DNA of 64,000 bases from Allostella sp. ATCC 35155 (GTDB lineage Bacteria > Pseudomonadota > Alphaproteobacteria > ATCC43930 > Allostellaceae). The translations under genes were made by a program, and so were the position numbers. The stretch is taken from contig AP019701.1 in NCBI GenBank assembly GCA_006738865.1, positions 3,096,001 through 3,160,000 of the forward strand, written 5' to 3'. Below are positions 8,964-17,160 of the stretch, in pieces. The stretch's first letter is position 1. Every line of letters starts with the position of its first letter. The notes under the pieces are model-generated. The model worked only from the letters and a program-made list of their open reading frames with translations. It did not search any database and had not been told where the DNA came from.

Positions 8964-10082
8964 TCAGCCCCGCAACGCGGCGTGGACGCGGCCGATCAGC
9001 CCGTCGACCGCCTCCTTGGCGATCCAGCGCGTGACCACCACCACGTCCGACGCAGGATCGACCCAGACGACGTTGCTGCCCGCGCCGACGGCGGCGAAGC
9101 CGGTCGCCGGCGCGCTGGGATAGAGGCCGCGATCGGTGTTGAGCCACCACATGTAGCCATAGGTCGGCTTCAGCGCGCAGGGCGTCAGCGAGCGCCGCAC
9201 CCATTCCGCCGAGACGAGCTGCCGCCCGCCCCAGGCGCCGCCGCGCTGCATCAGCAGGCCGACGCGGGCATGGTCGAAGCTGTCGACGAAGAGGCCGCCG
9301 CCCCAATGGCCACCGCCCGAGACGGACTGCACCTGCTTGCCGTCGATCTTGATCCAGGAGTTGCGGTAGCCGTGCCACTCCCACCCGTCGGAGGCGCCGA
9401 TCGGGTTCATGATGCGCTCGCGCACGAGGTCCGGCAGGCCGCGCTTCCACAGCCGCAGCAGGGCCAGCGCCAGCCGGTTGACGCGCACGTCGTTGTATTC
9501 CCAGTGGGTGCCGGGCGCGAGCAGCGGCCGCGCCTCGCCCTTCTTGGTGTTCTGGCCCTCGCTGGCGAGGTCGCGGTTGCGGTCGACGAGGTCGGGCTTG
9601 CCCCACATCTCGCCCTCCCACTCGCTGGTCAGCTGCAGCAGGTGCTCCCAGGTGACGGTGTCGTTCTGCGGCGCCTCGAAGCCGCCGTCGTCGACCAGTT
9701 CGCGCACCGGCCGGGTCGGATCGGGCAGCAGGCCGGAATCGAAGGCGAGGCCGGCGCAGAGCGAGATGTAGCTCTTGCTGGCGCTGAAGGTCATGTCGAC
9801 GCGGCCGGGATCGCCCCAGGAGGCCACGATCCGGCCGCCGCGCAGCACGAGGCCCGAGGGTCCGCCGCGTGGCTTGGTCGGCCCGATGATCTCGTTCCAG
9901 GGCGGCGGCTCGAAATGGCCCTTGCCGATCTGCACCGCCAGGTCGCGCTCCCACGGCGTCTCGTTCTTCTCCGCGAAGGCGACGGCCTCGGCCAGCGCGC
10001 CCGGGTCGAAGCCGGCGTCGGCTGGCGCCAGGCGTGCCCATTCGCCGCCGGCGGGCGGTTCGTACTCGGCGGTCTTCGTCAT
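8964..10082 (-). CDS. Serine hydrolase, class C beta-lactamase fold
   Basis: A 372-residue penicillin-recognising serine hydrolase (COG1680 type: esterases, D-aminopeptidases, amidases). The SxxK nucleophile motif is SASK in TFSASKSYISL, the second-motif tyrosine is in WEYND, and a glycine-rich HWGGG lies in the position of the third motif. No signal peptide is seen, so it is probably cytoplasmic and not a resistance beta-lactamase. The ATG at 10082 (MTKTAEYEPPAGGE) is preferred; an upstream in-frame extension is not protein-like. It lies directly upstream of the enolase-family gene with a 1-bp gap, suggesting a shared catabolic step. Substrate unknown. Confidence 0.82.
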   Translation of the reverse strand: MTKTAEYEPPAGGEWARLAPADAGFDPGALAEAVAFAEKNETPWERDLAVQIGKGHFEPPPWNEIIGPTKPRGGPSGLVLRGGRIVASWGDPGRVDMTFSASKSYISLCAGLAFDSGLLPDPTRPVRELVDDGGFEAPQNDTVTWEHLLQLTSEWEGEMWGKPDLVDRNRDLASEGQNTKKGEARPLLAPGTHWEYNDVRVNRLALALLRLWKRGLPDLVRERIMNPIGASDGWEWHGYRNSWIKIDGKQVQSVSGGGHWGGGLFVDSFDHARVGLLMQRGGAWGGRQLVSAEWVRRSLTPCALKPTYGYMWWLNTDRGLYPSAPATGFAAVGAGSNVVWVDPASDVVVVTRWIAKEAVDGLIGRVHAALRG

Positions 10083-10213
10083 GGATGATCTCCCGGACGC
10101 GTCTGGAATAGGATGGATCGCCGTTCTAGCGCGGTCGCGGCCCGAAAGTCGCATGGAACCGGCAGCGACCGGCGCCCGTACGAGACGGGACGATGCCCGG
10201 GAGGAGATGGACG

Positions 10214-11020
10214 ATGCGGGTGCGCATATGGGTCCGACGGCTCTTCTGGCTGGCGCTGGCCGCGCTCGCCGGCCCGGCGCCGGCCTTCGCCAGCTGCGGC
10301 GTCATCGCCGGCCTGCCGGCGACCCGCCAGCTGGCGGCTCTGGAAACGGCGGCGGTCGAGCCGGACCGGGTGCGGCTGACCTTCATCGGCCATGCCAGCT
10401 TCCTGATCGAGACGGCCGGCGGCGCCACCGCGATCACCGACTACAACGGCTACAACCGGCCGCCCAGCCTCGTGCCGGACATCGTGACCATGAACAACGC
10501 GCATTCGACGCACTATACGGACGACATCCCGCCCGGCGTGCGCCATGTCCTGCGCGGCTGGAATCCCGCCGGCGGCATGGCGGTGCACGACGTGACCTGG
10601 CGCGACCTGCGCGTCTTCAACGTGCCGACCAACGTGCGACAATGGGGCGGCGACGGCACCCGGCAGAACGGCAACTCGATCTTCGTCTTCGCCGCCGCCG
10701 ACCTCTGCATCGCCCATCTCAGCCACATCCACCACACGCTGACCGAGACGCACCTGCGCGAGTTGGGCCCGATCGACGTCCTGCTGGCGCCCGTCGACGG
10801 CGCCTGGACGATGAGCCAGGAGGACGTGCTGACGGTGATCGGCCAGATCAAGCCGCGCCTCGTCGTGCCGATGCACTACATCGTCGCCGACGTCGTGCAG
10901 CGGTTCGTCGCCAAGGCCGCCCCCCTCTACCCCGCCCGCTTCCAGGACCAGCCGGCAGTGCTGCTTTCCCGCCGGATGCTGCCCCGGCAGACCGAGATCC
11001 TCGTCCTGCCGGGGCGGTGA
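10214..11020 (+). CDS. Secreted MBL-fold metallohydrolase-like protein
   Basis: A 268-residue protein with a signal peptide (residues 1-24, ending near PAFAS) and a metallo-beta-lactamase-like fold of the COG2220 type. The GHASFLIET strand and the C-terminal VVPMHY are typical. The metal motif is unusual: NNAHSTHYTDD stands where HxHxDH is expected. GAGGAG at 10201-10206 sits 7 bases before the ATG at 10214, which decides this start over an ATG 21 bp upstream. Convergent with trpE(G), 3 bp apart. Function unknown; altered metal binding or a family-specific variant are both possible. Confidence 0.8.
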   Translation: MRVRIWVRRLFWLALAALAGPAPAFASCGVIAGLPATRQLAALETAAVEPDRVRLTFIGHASFLIETAGGATAITDYNGYNRPPSLVPDIVTMNNAHSTHYTDDIPPGVRHVLRGWNPAGGMAVHDVTWRDLRVFNVPTNVRQWGGDGTRQNGNSIFVFAAADLCIAHLSHIHHTLTETHLRELGPIDVLLAPVDGAWTMSQEDVLTVIGQIKPRLVVPMHYIVADVVQRFVAKAAPLYPARFQDQPAVLLSRRMLPRQTEILVLPGR

Positions 11021-11023
11021 CCG

Positions 11024-13177
11024 TCACCGCGCGAGGCCGACCGCGTTGGCGACGATGCGGTGGCCCGCCCGCTCGCCGAGCGACATGATCGATTCGGGGT
11101 GGAACTGCACGCCTGCCAGCGGCAGGCGCGCATGTTCCATCGCCATCGGCACGCCGTCGGCGGAGACGGCCGTCACGCGGAAGCCGTCCGGCACCCGCGC
11201 CGGGTCGACATAGAGCGAGTGGTAGCGGCCGACCGTCACCTCCTCCGGCAACCCGTCGAAGAGCCGCCCGCCCTCCAGCCGGATGCGGCTCGGACGGCCA
11301 TGGGCCGGCGTCTCGAGCTGGGCCAGCCGGCCGCCGAAATGCTCGCCCAGCGCCTGCAGGCCGAGGCAGACGCCGAAGATCGGCACCCCCGCCGCCAATG
11401 CCCGCTCGATCGTCCGGCCGACGGCGAAGTCGGACGGGCGGCCGGGGCCTGGCGACAGGACCAGCAGGTCCGGCGCGCCCTCCTCCAGCGCCGCCAGCGC
11501 CCGGCCGTGGCGGACCACCGCCACCTCCGCGCCGGTCTGGCGGAAGAAGTCGGCGAGCGTGTGGACGAAGCTGTCGTCATGGTCGACCAGCAGCAACCGC
11601 TTGCCCGCCCCGGTCTGCGGCACCGCCGGCTGGGCGGCCGGCGCGGCGGCGGGCCGGCGGATCGCCTGGAACAGGGCGGCGGCCTTGATCCGGCATTCCG
11701 CGTCCTCGGCCTCGGGATCACTGTCCCACAGCAGGGTCGCGCCGACGCGGATCTCGGCCAGCCCGTCCTTCATGCGGATGGTGCGGATGGTGAGGCCGGT
11801 GTTCATCGCCCCGTCGAAGGTGACGCAGCCGATGGCGCCGCCGTACCAGCGCCGCGGCGTGCGCTCATGGTCCTCGCAGAACTGCATCGCCCACAGCTTG
11901 GGCGCGCCCGTCACCGTCACCGCCCAGGCATGGCTGAGGAAGGCGTCGAGCGCGTCGTAGCCGGGACGGAGTTCCCCCTCGACATGGTCGACCGTGTGGA
12001 TGAGGCGGGAATAGAGCTCGATCTGCCGGCGGCCCAGAACCTTGACCGACCCCGGCACGCAGACCCGTGCCTTGTCGTTGCGATCGACGTCGGTGCACAT
12101 GTTGAGCTCGTACTCGTCCTTGGCCGAGTTGAGCAGGAGCCGGATCTGCTCGGCATCGCCGATCGGATCATGGCCGCGCGCGATGGTCCCGGAGATGGGG
12201 CAGGTCTCGACCCGCCGCCCGTCCGAGCGCACGAACATCTCGGGCGAGGCCGAGACGAGGAATTCGCCCAGGCCGAGGTTGATCAGCGCGGCATAGGGCG
12301 CGGGATTGCTACGGCAGAGCGTGCGGAATACTTGCCCCGGCGTCTGCTCGCAGGGCTCGCGGAAGAGCTGGCCCGGCACCGCCTCGAAGAGATCGCCGCG
12401 GGCGAAGTGCGCGCGCGCGGTCTCGACCAGCGCCGGATAGGCGCCGGGCTCATGGTCGGCCGACGGCTGCTGCGGCTGGATGCGGTAGGGGGCGGCGATC
12501 GGCGGCCGCGCGAGGCCCGCCGTGGCGCGCCCCCCGAAGGCGAAATCATAGGCGATCTCGGCCGCGCGCTCCGTTCGCCGGTCGACCATCACCAGTCGGT
12601 CGGGCAGGTAGAGCACGAGGTCGCGCTGGTCGGCCTCGCGCGGGCGGCGGCGCACCAGATCCTCGAGCTGGAACACGAGGTCGTAGCCGAAGGCGCCGTA
12701 GAGGCCGAGATGTCCGTCCTCGGGCGCGCCGAAGGCGTCGATCAGCGCACGCAGCACGCCGAAGACCGACGGCCGGCGCGTCCGCTCCTCCTCGAAGGCG
12801 ACCGCCCCGTCCCCGGTGACCTCGGCCGTGGCGCGGTCAGGCGTCCGCTCCAGGATCCGCACCGGCGCCTTGCCGAGCGCGGCCGCTGCGGCGTCGAGCA
12901 GCGGCAACCCGCGTTCGGACAACGCTTCGAGCCGCACGGCCGTCCCGACCGTCTCCAGCAGCAGCGGCGGGTCGACGAAGCCGAAATCGAAGCGGCTATA
13001 GCGGCCGGGATACTCGATCCCGGACGAGAACAGCGCGCCGCGCCGCTCGTCGAGGGCGGCCGTCAGCTCGGCCAGCGCCGGCTCGGCCGCGATCGGCCGG
13101 GTGGTGCGCACCACCTCGAGCCCGCAGCGGGTGCGGTAGCGGATTTCGGCGGCTCGGTCGGACAGGTTCCACTGCAT
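11024..13177 (-). CDS. trpE(G): Anthranilate synthase, fused TrpE-TrpG
   Basis: A single 717-residue chain that converts chorismate and glutamine to anthranilate, the first committed step of tryptophan synthesis. Residues about 1-500 are the chorismate-binding TrpE part (SASPEMFVR, CPISGTIARG, the ELNMCTDVDRND region). Residues about 520-717 are the TrpG glutamine amidotransferase, with the nucleophile cysteine near residue 604 (GVCLGLQALG) and the catalytic VQFHPESIM. This fusion is known from Rhizobium and Azospirillum relatives. The leader peptide and attenuator immediately upstream indicate control by tryptophan supply. The remaining trp genes are not in the window. Confidence 0.96.
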   Translation of the reverse strand: MQWNLSDRAAEIRYRTRCGLEVVRTTRPIAAEPALAELTAALDERRGALFSSGIEYPGRYSRFDFGFVDPPLLLETVGTAVRLEALSERGLPLLDAAAAALGKAPVRILERTPDRATAEVTGDGAVAFEEERTRRPSVFGVLRALIDAFGAPEDGHLGLYGAFGYDLVFQLEDLVRRRPREADQRDLVLYLPDRLVMVDRRTERAAEIAYDFAFGGRATAGLARPPIAAPYRIQPQQPSADHEPGAYPALVETARAHFARGDLFEAVPGQLFREPCEQTPGQVFRTLCRSNPAPYAALINLGLGEFLVSASPEMFVRSDGRRVETCPISGTIARGHDPIGDAEQIRLLLNSAKDEYELNMCTDVDRNDKARVCVPGSVKVLGRRQIELYSRLIHTVDHVEGELRPGYDALDAFLSHAWAVTVTGAPKLWAMQFCEDHERTPRRWYGGAIGCVTFDGAMNTGLTIRTIRMKDGLAEIRVGATLLWDSDPEAEDAECRIKAAALFQAIRRPAAAPAAQPAVPQTGAGKRLLLVDHDDSFVHTLADFFRQTGAEVAVVRHGRALAALEEGAPDLLVLSPGPGRPSDFAVGRTIERALAAGVPIFGVCLGLQALGEHFGGRLAQLETPAHGRPSRIRLEGGRLFDGLPEEVTVGRYHSLYVDPARVPDGFRVTAVSADGVPMAMEHARLPLAGVQFHPESIMSLGERAGHRIVANAVGLAR

Positions 13178-13222
13178 GTCTGCGATACCCCTGGATAAGA
13201 GGCCATGACGCAGACATGAAAC

Positions 13223-13252
13223 GGGGCCGCCTGCACCATGGCCGGCAGCCCC
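13223..13252 (-). terminator. trp attenuator hairpin
   Basis: Between trpL and trpE(G), the minus-strand RNA can form a 12-pair stem (one G-U, one mismatch) around a 6-base loop, GGGGCUGCCGGC pairing with the later GCAGGCGGCCCC. It is followed by GUUUC, a short U run. Position and shape fit the terminator arm of a transcription attenuator. An upstream 5-bp hairpin, CCGCC-UUCUA-GGCGG, encloses the leader's stop codon (13282-13296) and would correspond to the 1:2 pause structure. Confidence 0.7.
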
Positions 13253-13285
13253 TCGTTCTCGTCGTGATCGCGCGTCGGGGACCGC

Positions 13286-13333
13286 CTAGAAGGCGGGCCA
13301 CCAAAGTCCGGTGCGGGAGACGCGGTTCGACAT
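13286..13333 (-). CDS. trpL: trp operon leader peptide, MSNRVSRTGLWWPAF
   Basis: A 15-codon open frame with two adjacent tryptophan codons at 13298-13303, directly upstream of the attenuator hairpin and trpE(G). Ribosome stalling at these codons when charged tRNA-Trp is scarce would favour the antiterminator and read-through into trpE(G). There is no Shine-Dalgarno sequence: the ATG lies only 8 bases past the proposed -10 element, so the transcript may start at or almost at this ATG. Rhizobial trpL genes are known to be leaderless and to yield a trans-acting RNA and peptide; that extension to this organism is inference. Confidence 0.85.
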   Translation of the reverse strand: MSNRVSRTGLWWPAF

Positions 13334-13341
13334 CGGGACGG

Positions 13342-13371
13342 ATGTAAGGCGCTCGTCCGGCCCTTTGTCAA
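13342..13371 (-). promoter_or_regulatory. Promoter of trpL-trpE(G)
   Basis: On the minus strand a perfect -35 TTGACA (13366-13371) is separated by 18 bp from TTACAT (13342-13347), a weak -10. The predicted transcription start falls at about 13333-13336, on or just before the trpL ATG. It shares the 86-bp gap with the promoter of the divergent lipoprotein gene. Confidence 0.55.
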
Positions 13372-13419
13372 GCTGGACGGCACCCCCCATGTCCAATGCA
13401 GCAACCGGGAGGATCGACC

Positions 13420-13839
13420 ATGACCATCCGCTCCGCCGCAATGATGGCCGGCACGCTGATGCTGGCACTGACGGCATGCGTGACGACCGATGACGCAGCA
13501 CCCAGCCTGGCCGGATCGTCCTGGCAGGCGACCCGCCTCGGCGACGGCACCGCCGTCCGCGATCCCGCCCGCCTCGCCCTCGCCTTCGCCACCGACGGCA
13601 CGGTCGCCGTCCGGGCGGACTGCAACCGCGGCAGCGGCACCTGACGGTCGCCCGCCCCCGGAGAGATCACCTTCGGCGCGATCGCCACGACCCGGATGGC
13701 CTGTCTGGAGTCGACCCAGGGCGACCGGTTCCTCGCCGACCTGACCAAGGCGAAGCGGTACCGGGTGGAGGATGGGCACCTGCTCCTGGAGCCGACCGCA
13801 GGCGCCGGCCCGCTCGTCCTGCGGGCGGCCCCGCGGTAG
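13420..13839 (+). pseudogene. META/HslJ-domain lipoprotein gene interrupted by in-frame TGA
   Basis: One continuous frame of 140 codons encodes a lipoprotein with signal peptide and lipobox (MLALTAC), then a META (HslJ-like) domain. The first half has SLAGSSWQATRLGDG and CNRGSGT; the second half has ITFGAIATTRMAC and ends VLRAAPR. A TGA at 13642-13644 (codon 75) cuts the domain where the family usually has tryptophan (GTW), consistent with TGG changing to TGA. Translation would stop after 74 residues. GGGAGG ahead of the ATG is a good ribosome-binding site. Either a recent nonsense mutation or a sequencing error; no frameshift is needed. Confidence 0.82.
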
Positions 13840-13842
13840 CCG

Positions 13843-14778
13843 CTACGCCAGCAGCCGGCGCAACTCGGCGCAGACCACCCGCTGCGCGTCGACCGCGTCG
13901 TCGATCATCGGCGTCATGCCGAAGAAGCCGTGGATCATGCCGGAATAGAATCGCCAGTCGACCGGCACGCCGGCCGCGCGCAGGGCGTCGGCATAGCGGA
14001 CGCTGTCGTCGTGCAGGACGTCGCAGCCGGCGACGACGAAGAGCGCCGGCGGCAGGCCCGCCAGCGACGCGGCGCGGATCGGCGAGGCGCGCCAGTCCTC
14101 GGCGTCGGCCGGCGTGCGCAGGTAGTGGCCGCGGAACCATTCCATGGCCGCCCGCGTCAGCGGACCGAACCCCTGGTCGAACTGCGCGAAACTGTCGCCG
14201 ACGAGGCCGTAGTCGGCGACCGGATAGATCAGGAGCTGCGCGCGCAGGGCGGGCCCGCCGGCATCGCGCGCCATCACCGCCATGACCGCGGCGAGATTGC
14301 CACCCGCGCTGTCGCCGGCGACGACCATCCGCGATGGGTCGCCGCCGAGCGCGGCCGCCTCCCCGGCGATCCATTGCAGCGCCGCCCAGGAATCCTCGAC
14401 CGCGGCGGGGAAGCGATGCTCCGGCCCCATGCGGTAGTCGACCGCCATCACCAGCGCGCCGGCCCCGGCGGCGAGGTTGCGGCAGATGACGTCGTGGGTG
14501 TCGAGGTCGCCGATCACATGGCCGCCGCCATGGTAGTAGACGAGCACCGGCAGCGGTGCCTCGGCCTCGGGCCAGTAGAGGCGCACCGGGATTGCGCCCG
14601 CCGGTCCCGAGATCGCCCGATCCTCCGCCCGGCGGATCGGCTCCGGCACGCTGCCGCGCGCCTGGATCACGGCCCGCATCTGCTCGCGCCCCTCCTCCGG
14701 GGTCAGCGCATGGATCGGCGGCAGGTTGGCGGCGGCGAGCTTCTGCAGCGCCTCGGCGATCTGGGGATGCAGCGTCAT
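13843..14778 (-). CDS. Alpha/beta hydrolase, hormone-sensitive lipase family
   Basis: A 311-residue esterase of the HSL (bacterial family IV) group. The oxyanion-hole motif HGGG lies in YYHGGGHVIGD, the nucleophile serine in GDSAGGN, the acid in CDVLHDD, and the histidine in IHGFFGM. A cytoplasmic carboxylesterase is expected; the natural ester is unknown. It is divergent from the Baeyer-Villiger monooxygenase with a 98-bp gap. BVMOs make esters or lactones from ketones, so the pair could act in sequence (ketone to ester to acid plus alcohol). That link is inferred from neighbourhood only. Confidence 0.9.
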   Translation of the reverse strand: MTLHPQIAEALQKLAAANLPPIHALTPEEGREQMRAVIQARGSVPEPIRRAEDRAISGPAGAIPVRLYWPEAEAPLPVLVYYHGGGHVIGDLDTHDVICRNLAAGAGALVMAVDYRMGPEHRFPAAVEDSWAALQWIAGEAAALGGDPSRMVVAGDSAGGNLAAVMAVMARDAGGPALRAQLLIYPVADYGLVGDSFAQFDQGFGPLTRAAMEWFRGHYLRTPADAEDWRASPIRAASLAGLPPALFVVAGCDVLHDDSVRYADALRAAGVPVDWRFYSGMIHGFFGMTPMIDDAVDAQRVVCAELRRLLA

Positions 14779-14876
14779 CGGATCATGCTCCGGCTGTTTG
14801 CGGACCAGATGCGGGGCTGCACCGCCGGGACGATCATGCCAAGCTTCGGCCGCACGAGAATCAATGGAGCGGCAGG

Positions 14877-16499
14877 ATGGGCCAGCCCGGCAGCGAACGG
14901 AACCCGGAACTCGGGGTCGTCATCGTAGGAGCCGGCCTGGGCGGCCTCTATGCGCTGCACCGGATGCGCGGGATCGGCATGACCGCGCGGGTCTACGAGG
15001 CGGGCAGCGGGATCGGCGGCACCTGGTTCTGGAACCGCTATCCGGGCGCGCGCTGCGACATCGAGAGCTTGGAGTATTCCTATGCCTTCGACGACGACCT
15101 GCAGCAGGAATGGAAGTGGCCGGAGCGCTATGGCGCGCAGCCGGCGATCCTGCGCTACATCGAGCATGTGGCGGACCGCTTCGACCTGCGCCGCGACGTC
15201 CGGCTGAACGCCCGCATCGCCGAGGCGGTCTATGACGGCGCGGCCAACCTCTGGACGCTGCGCACCACCGAGGGCGAAACCGTCACCGCGCGCTATTGCA
15301 TCATGGCGACCGGCAACCTGTCGACGCCCCGGGTGCCGGACTTCCCGGGCCTCGAGCGGTTCCGCGGCCGCTGGTACCACAGCGGCCTGTGGCCGGCCGA
15401 GGGCGTCGATTTCACCGGGCTCCGGGTCGGCGTCGTCGGCACCGGTTCGACCGGCATCCAGATGATCCCGCTGATCGCCCAGCAGGCGCAGCACCTCCAC
15501 GTCTTCCAGCGCACCGCCAACTTCAGCCTGCCCGCGCGCAACCGCCCGATGGACCCGGAGTTCGAGCGCGCATTCAAGGCCGACTATCGCCGTAGGCGGG
15601 AAGAGGCGAAGGACACGCCCGTCGGCGTCTCCGGCTTCCTGGCGCCGACCGAATCCGCACTTACCGTGCCCGAGGCCGAGCGCCGCCGACGCTACGAGGA
15701 GTTGTGGCAGCAGGGCGGCACGATCGGGTTCCTGACCTCGTTCAACGACTTCCTCGTCGACGAGGCCGCGAACGAGACGGCGGCCGAATTCGTGCGCGAG
15801 AAGATCCGCGCGATCGTCCGCGACCCCGCGGTCGCCGAATTGCTGGCACCGAAGGACCACCCGATCGGCAGCAAGCGCCTCTGCCTCGATACCGGCTACT
15901 ACGAGACCTACAACCGCGACAACGTCACGCTGGTCGACGTCCGGCGCGCGCCGATCGTCGAGATCACCGAGGCCGGCATCCGCACGACCGAGGCCGAATA
16001 CCCGCTCGACGCCATCGCCTTCGCCACCGGCTTCGACGCCATGACCGGCGCTCTGCGGGAGATCGACGTGCGCGTCGCCGGCGGGCCGGCGCTGGCGGAC
16101 GTCTGGAAGGACGGCCCGCGCACCTATCTCGGCCTCAGCGTGCCGGGATTTCCCAACTTCTTCGTCATCACCGGCCCCGGCAGCCCCGGCGTGAAGAGCC
16201 AGATGATCCATGCGATCGAGCAGCACACCGACTGGATCGCCGACTGCCTCGTCCATCTGCGTGCGCAGCAATTGTCGCGCATCGAGGCGCGCGAGCAGGC
16301 GTCCGAGGCCTGGGTCGCGCATGTCAACGCGGTTGCCGACGGCACTCTCTATCCACGGGCCGATTCCTGGTACATGGGGGCCAACATCCCGGGCAAGCCG
16401 CGTGTCTTCATGCCCTATGTCGGCGGCGTCGGCCGCTACCGCCGCACCTGCGACGAAGTCGCCGCCGAGGGCTATCGCGGCTTCGTGCTGTCGCGCTGA
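14877..16499 (+). CDS. Flavin-dependent Baeyer-Villiger monooxygenase
   Basis: A 540-residue NADPH- and FAD-dependent monooxygenase that inserts oxygen next to a ketone carbonyl. It shows the N-terminal FAD Rossmann motif (VVIVGAGLGGL), the type I BVMO fingerprint FxGxxxHxxxWP as FRGRWYHSGLWP, and a second Rossmann motif for NADPH (GVVGTGSTGIQ). GGTWFWNRYPGARCDIES is typical of cyclohexanone-type enzymes. The ATG at 14877, after GGAGCGGCAGG, gives MGQPGSERNPE and a standard length; the long upstream frame is rejected because it overlaps the divergent esterase. Its last 28 bp overlap the convergent gntR. Confidence 0.93.
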   Translation: MGQPGSERNPELGVVIVGAGLGGLYALHRMRGIGMTARVYEAGSGIGGTWFWNRYPGARCDIESLEYSYAFDDDLQQEWKWPERYGAQPAILRYIEHVADRFDLRRDVRLNARIAEAVYDGAANLWTLRTTEGETVTARYCIMATGNLSTPRVPDFPGLERFRGRWYHSGLWPAEGVDFTGLRVGVVGTGSTGIQMIPLIAQQAQHLHVFQRTANFSLPARNRPMDPEFERAFKADYRRRREEAKDTPVGVSGFLAPTESALTVPEAERRRRYEELWQQGGTIGFLTSFNDFLVDEAANETAAEFVREKIRAIVRDPAVAELLAPKDHPIGSKRLCLDTGYYETYNRDNVTLVDVRRAPIVEITEAGIRTTEAEYPLDAIAFATGFDAMTGALREIDVRVAGGPALADVWKDGPRTYLGLSVPGFPNFFVITGPGSPGVKSQMIHAIEQHTDWIADCLVHLRAQQLSRIEAREQASEAWVAHVNAVADGTLYPRADSWYMGANIPGKPRVFMPYVGGVGRYRRTCDEVAAEGYRGFVLSR

Positions 16500-17158
16500 G
16501 CCTCCTCGGCGCGTGCGGCCAGGTAGTCGAAGGCGCCGGCGATGTCGAGCTCCATAGAACGCCGGGCCGCGGGGCCGTCCCGCGCCTCCAGCGCCGCCAG
16601 CGTCACCTGGCGGTGCCGGCCGCGGTCGCGGGAGGCGAATTCGGGATAGAGCGGATGCGTGTTGGGCGCCGAGCGCAGCCACAGTCCTTCGATCAGCCGC
16701 AGCAGATGCGGCATGCCGGCCGCGGCATAGATCGCGAAGTGCCAGTGGTTGATGCGGGTGATCATGCCCTTGACGTCGCCGCGGCCGCGCCAGGCGACGA
16801 TGTCCTCCTCCAGCCGCCACTGCGCCGCCATGAACTCGGGCGTCGCGCGCTCGGCCGCGCGCTCGGCCGCGAAGCCCTCGAGCATGAGGCGGATCGTCTT
16901 CAGCTCGCGCAGTTCCTCCGGCGAGAGGTTGGGCACGCGGATCCAGCGGTTTGGCGCGACCTCCAGCGCCCCTTCCGCGGCCAGCCGGCGAACGGCCTCG
17001 CGGATCGGCGTCCAGCTCATGCCGAGCCCGGCCGCCAGCCCGCGGATCGTCACCTTCTCGCCGGCCGCCAGCGCGCCGGTCATCAGCACGCCGCGGATCT
17101 GGCGATAGGCGGCCTCCTGCAGCGTCTCGCGATCGACCGCCTCGAACAGCCGCGCCAT
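16472..17158 (-). CDS. GntR-family transcriptional regulator (FCD type)
   Basis: A 228-residue regulator. The N-terminal winged helix (about residues 10-75) reads AYRQIRGVLMTGALAAGEKVTIRGLAAGLGMSWTPIREAVRRL (given here only as landmarks at its two ends: AYRQIR and PIREAVRRL), followed by an all-helical FCD ligand domain with ETRLMLE-like ELKTIRLMLEGFAA and the metal-site histidine cluster near INHWHF. It is the last gene of the decarboxylase-aapJQM unit, 2 bp after aapM, so it probably senses the imported amino acid or its product and controls that operon. A palindrome upstream of the first gene (21879-21888) is a candidate target. Confidence 0.9.
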   Translation of the reverse strand: MARLFEAVDRETLQEAAYRQIRGVLMTGALAAGEKVTIRGLAAGLGMSWTPIREAVRRLAAEGALEVAPNRWIRVPNLSPEELRELKTIRLMLEGFAAERAAERATPEFMAAQWRLEEDIVAWRGRGDVKGMITRINHWHFAIYAAAGMPHLLRLIEGLWLRSAPNTHPLYPEFASRDRGRHRQVTLAALEARDGPAARRSMELDIAGAFDYLAARAEEAQRDSTKPR

Positions 17159-17160
17159 CC

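Noticed and set aside
13642-13644. TGA read as selenocysteine in the META lipoprotein
   Set aside because: No selenocysteine insertion hairpin is apparent, the family has Trp there, and a nonsense change is simpler.
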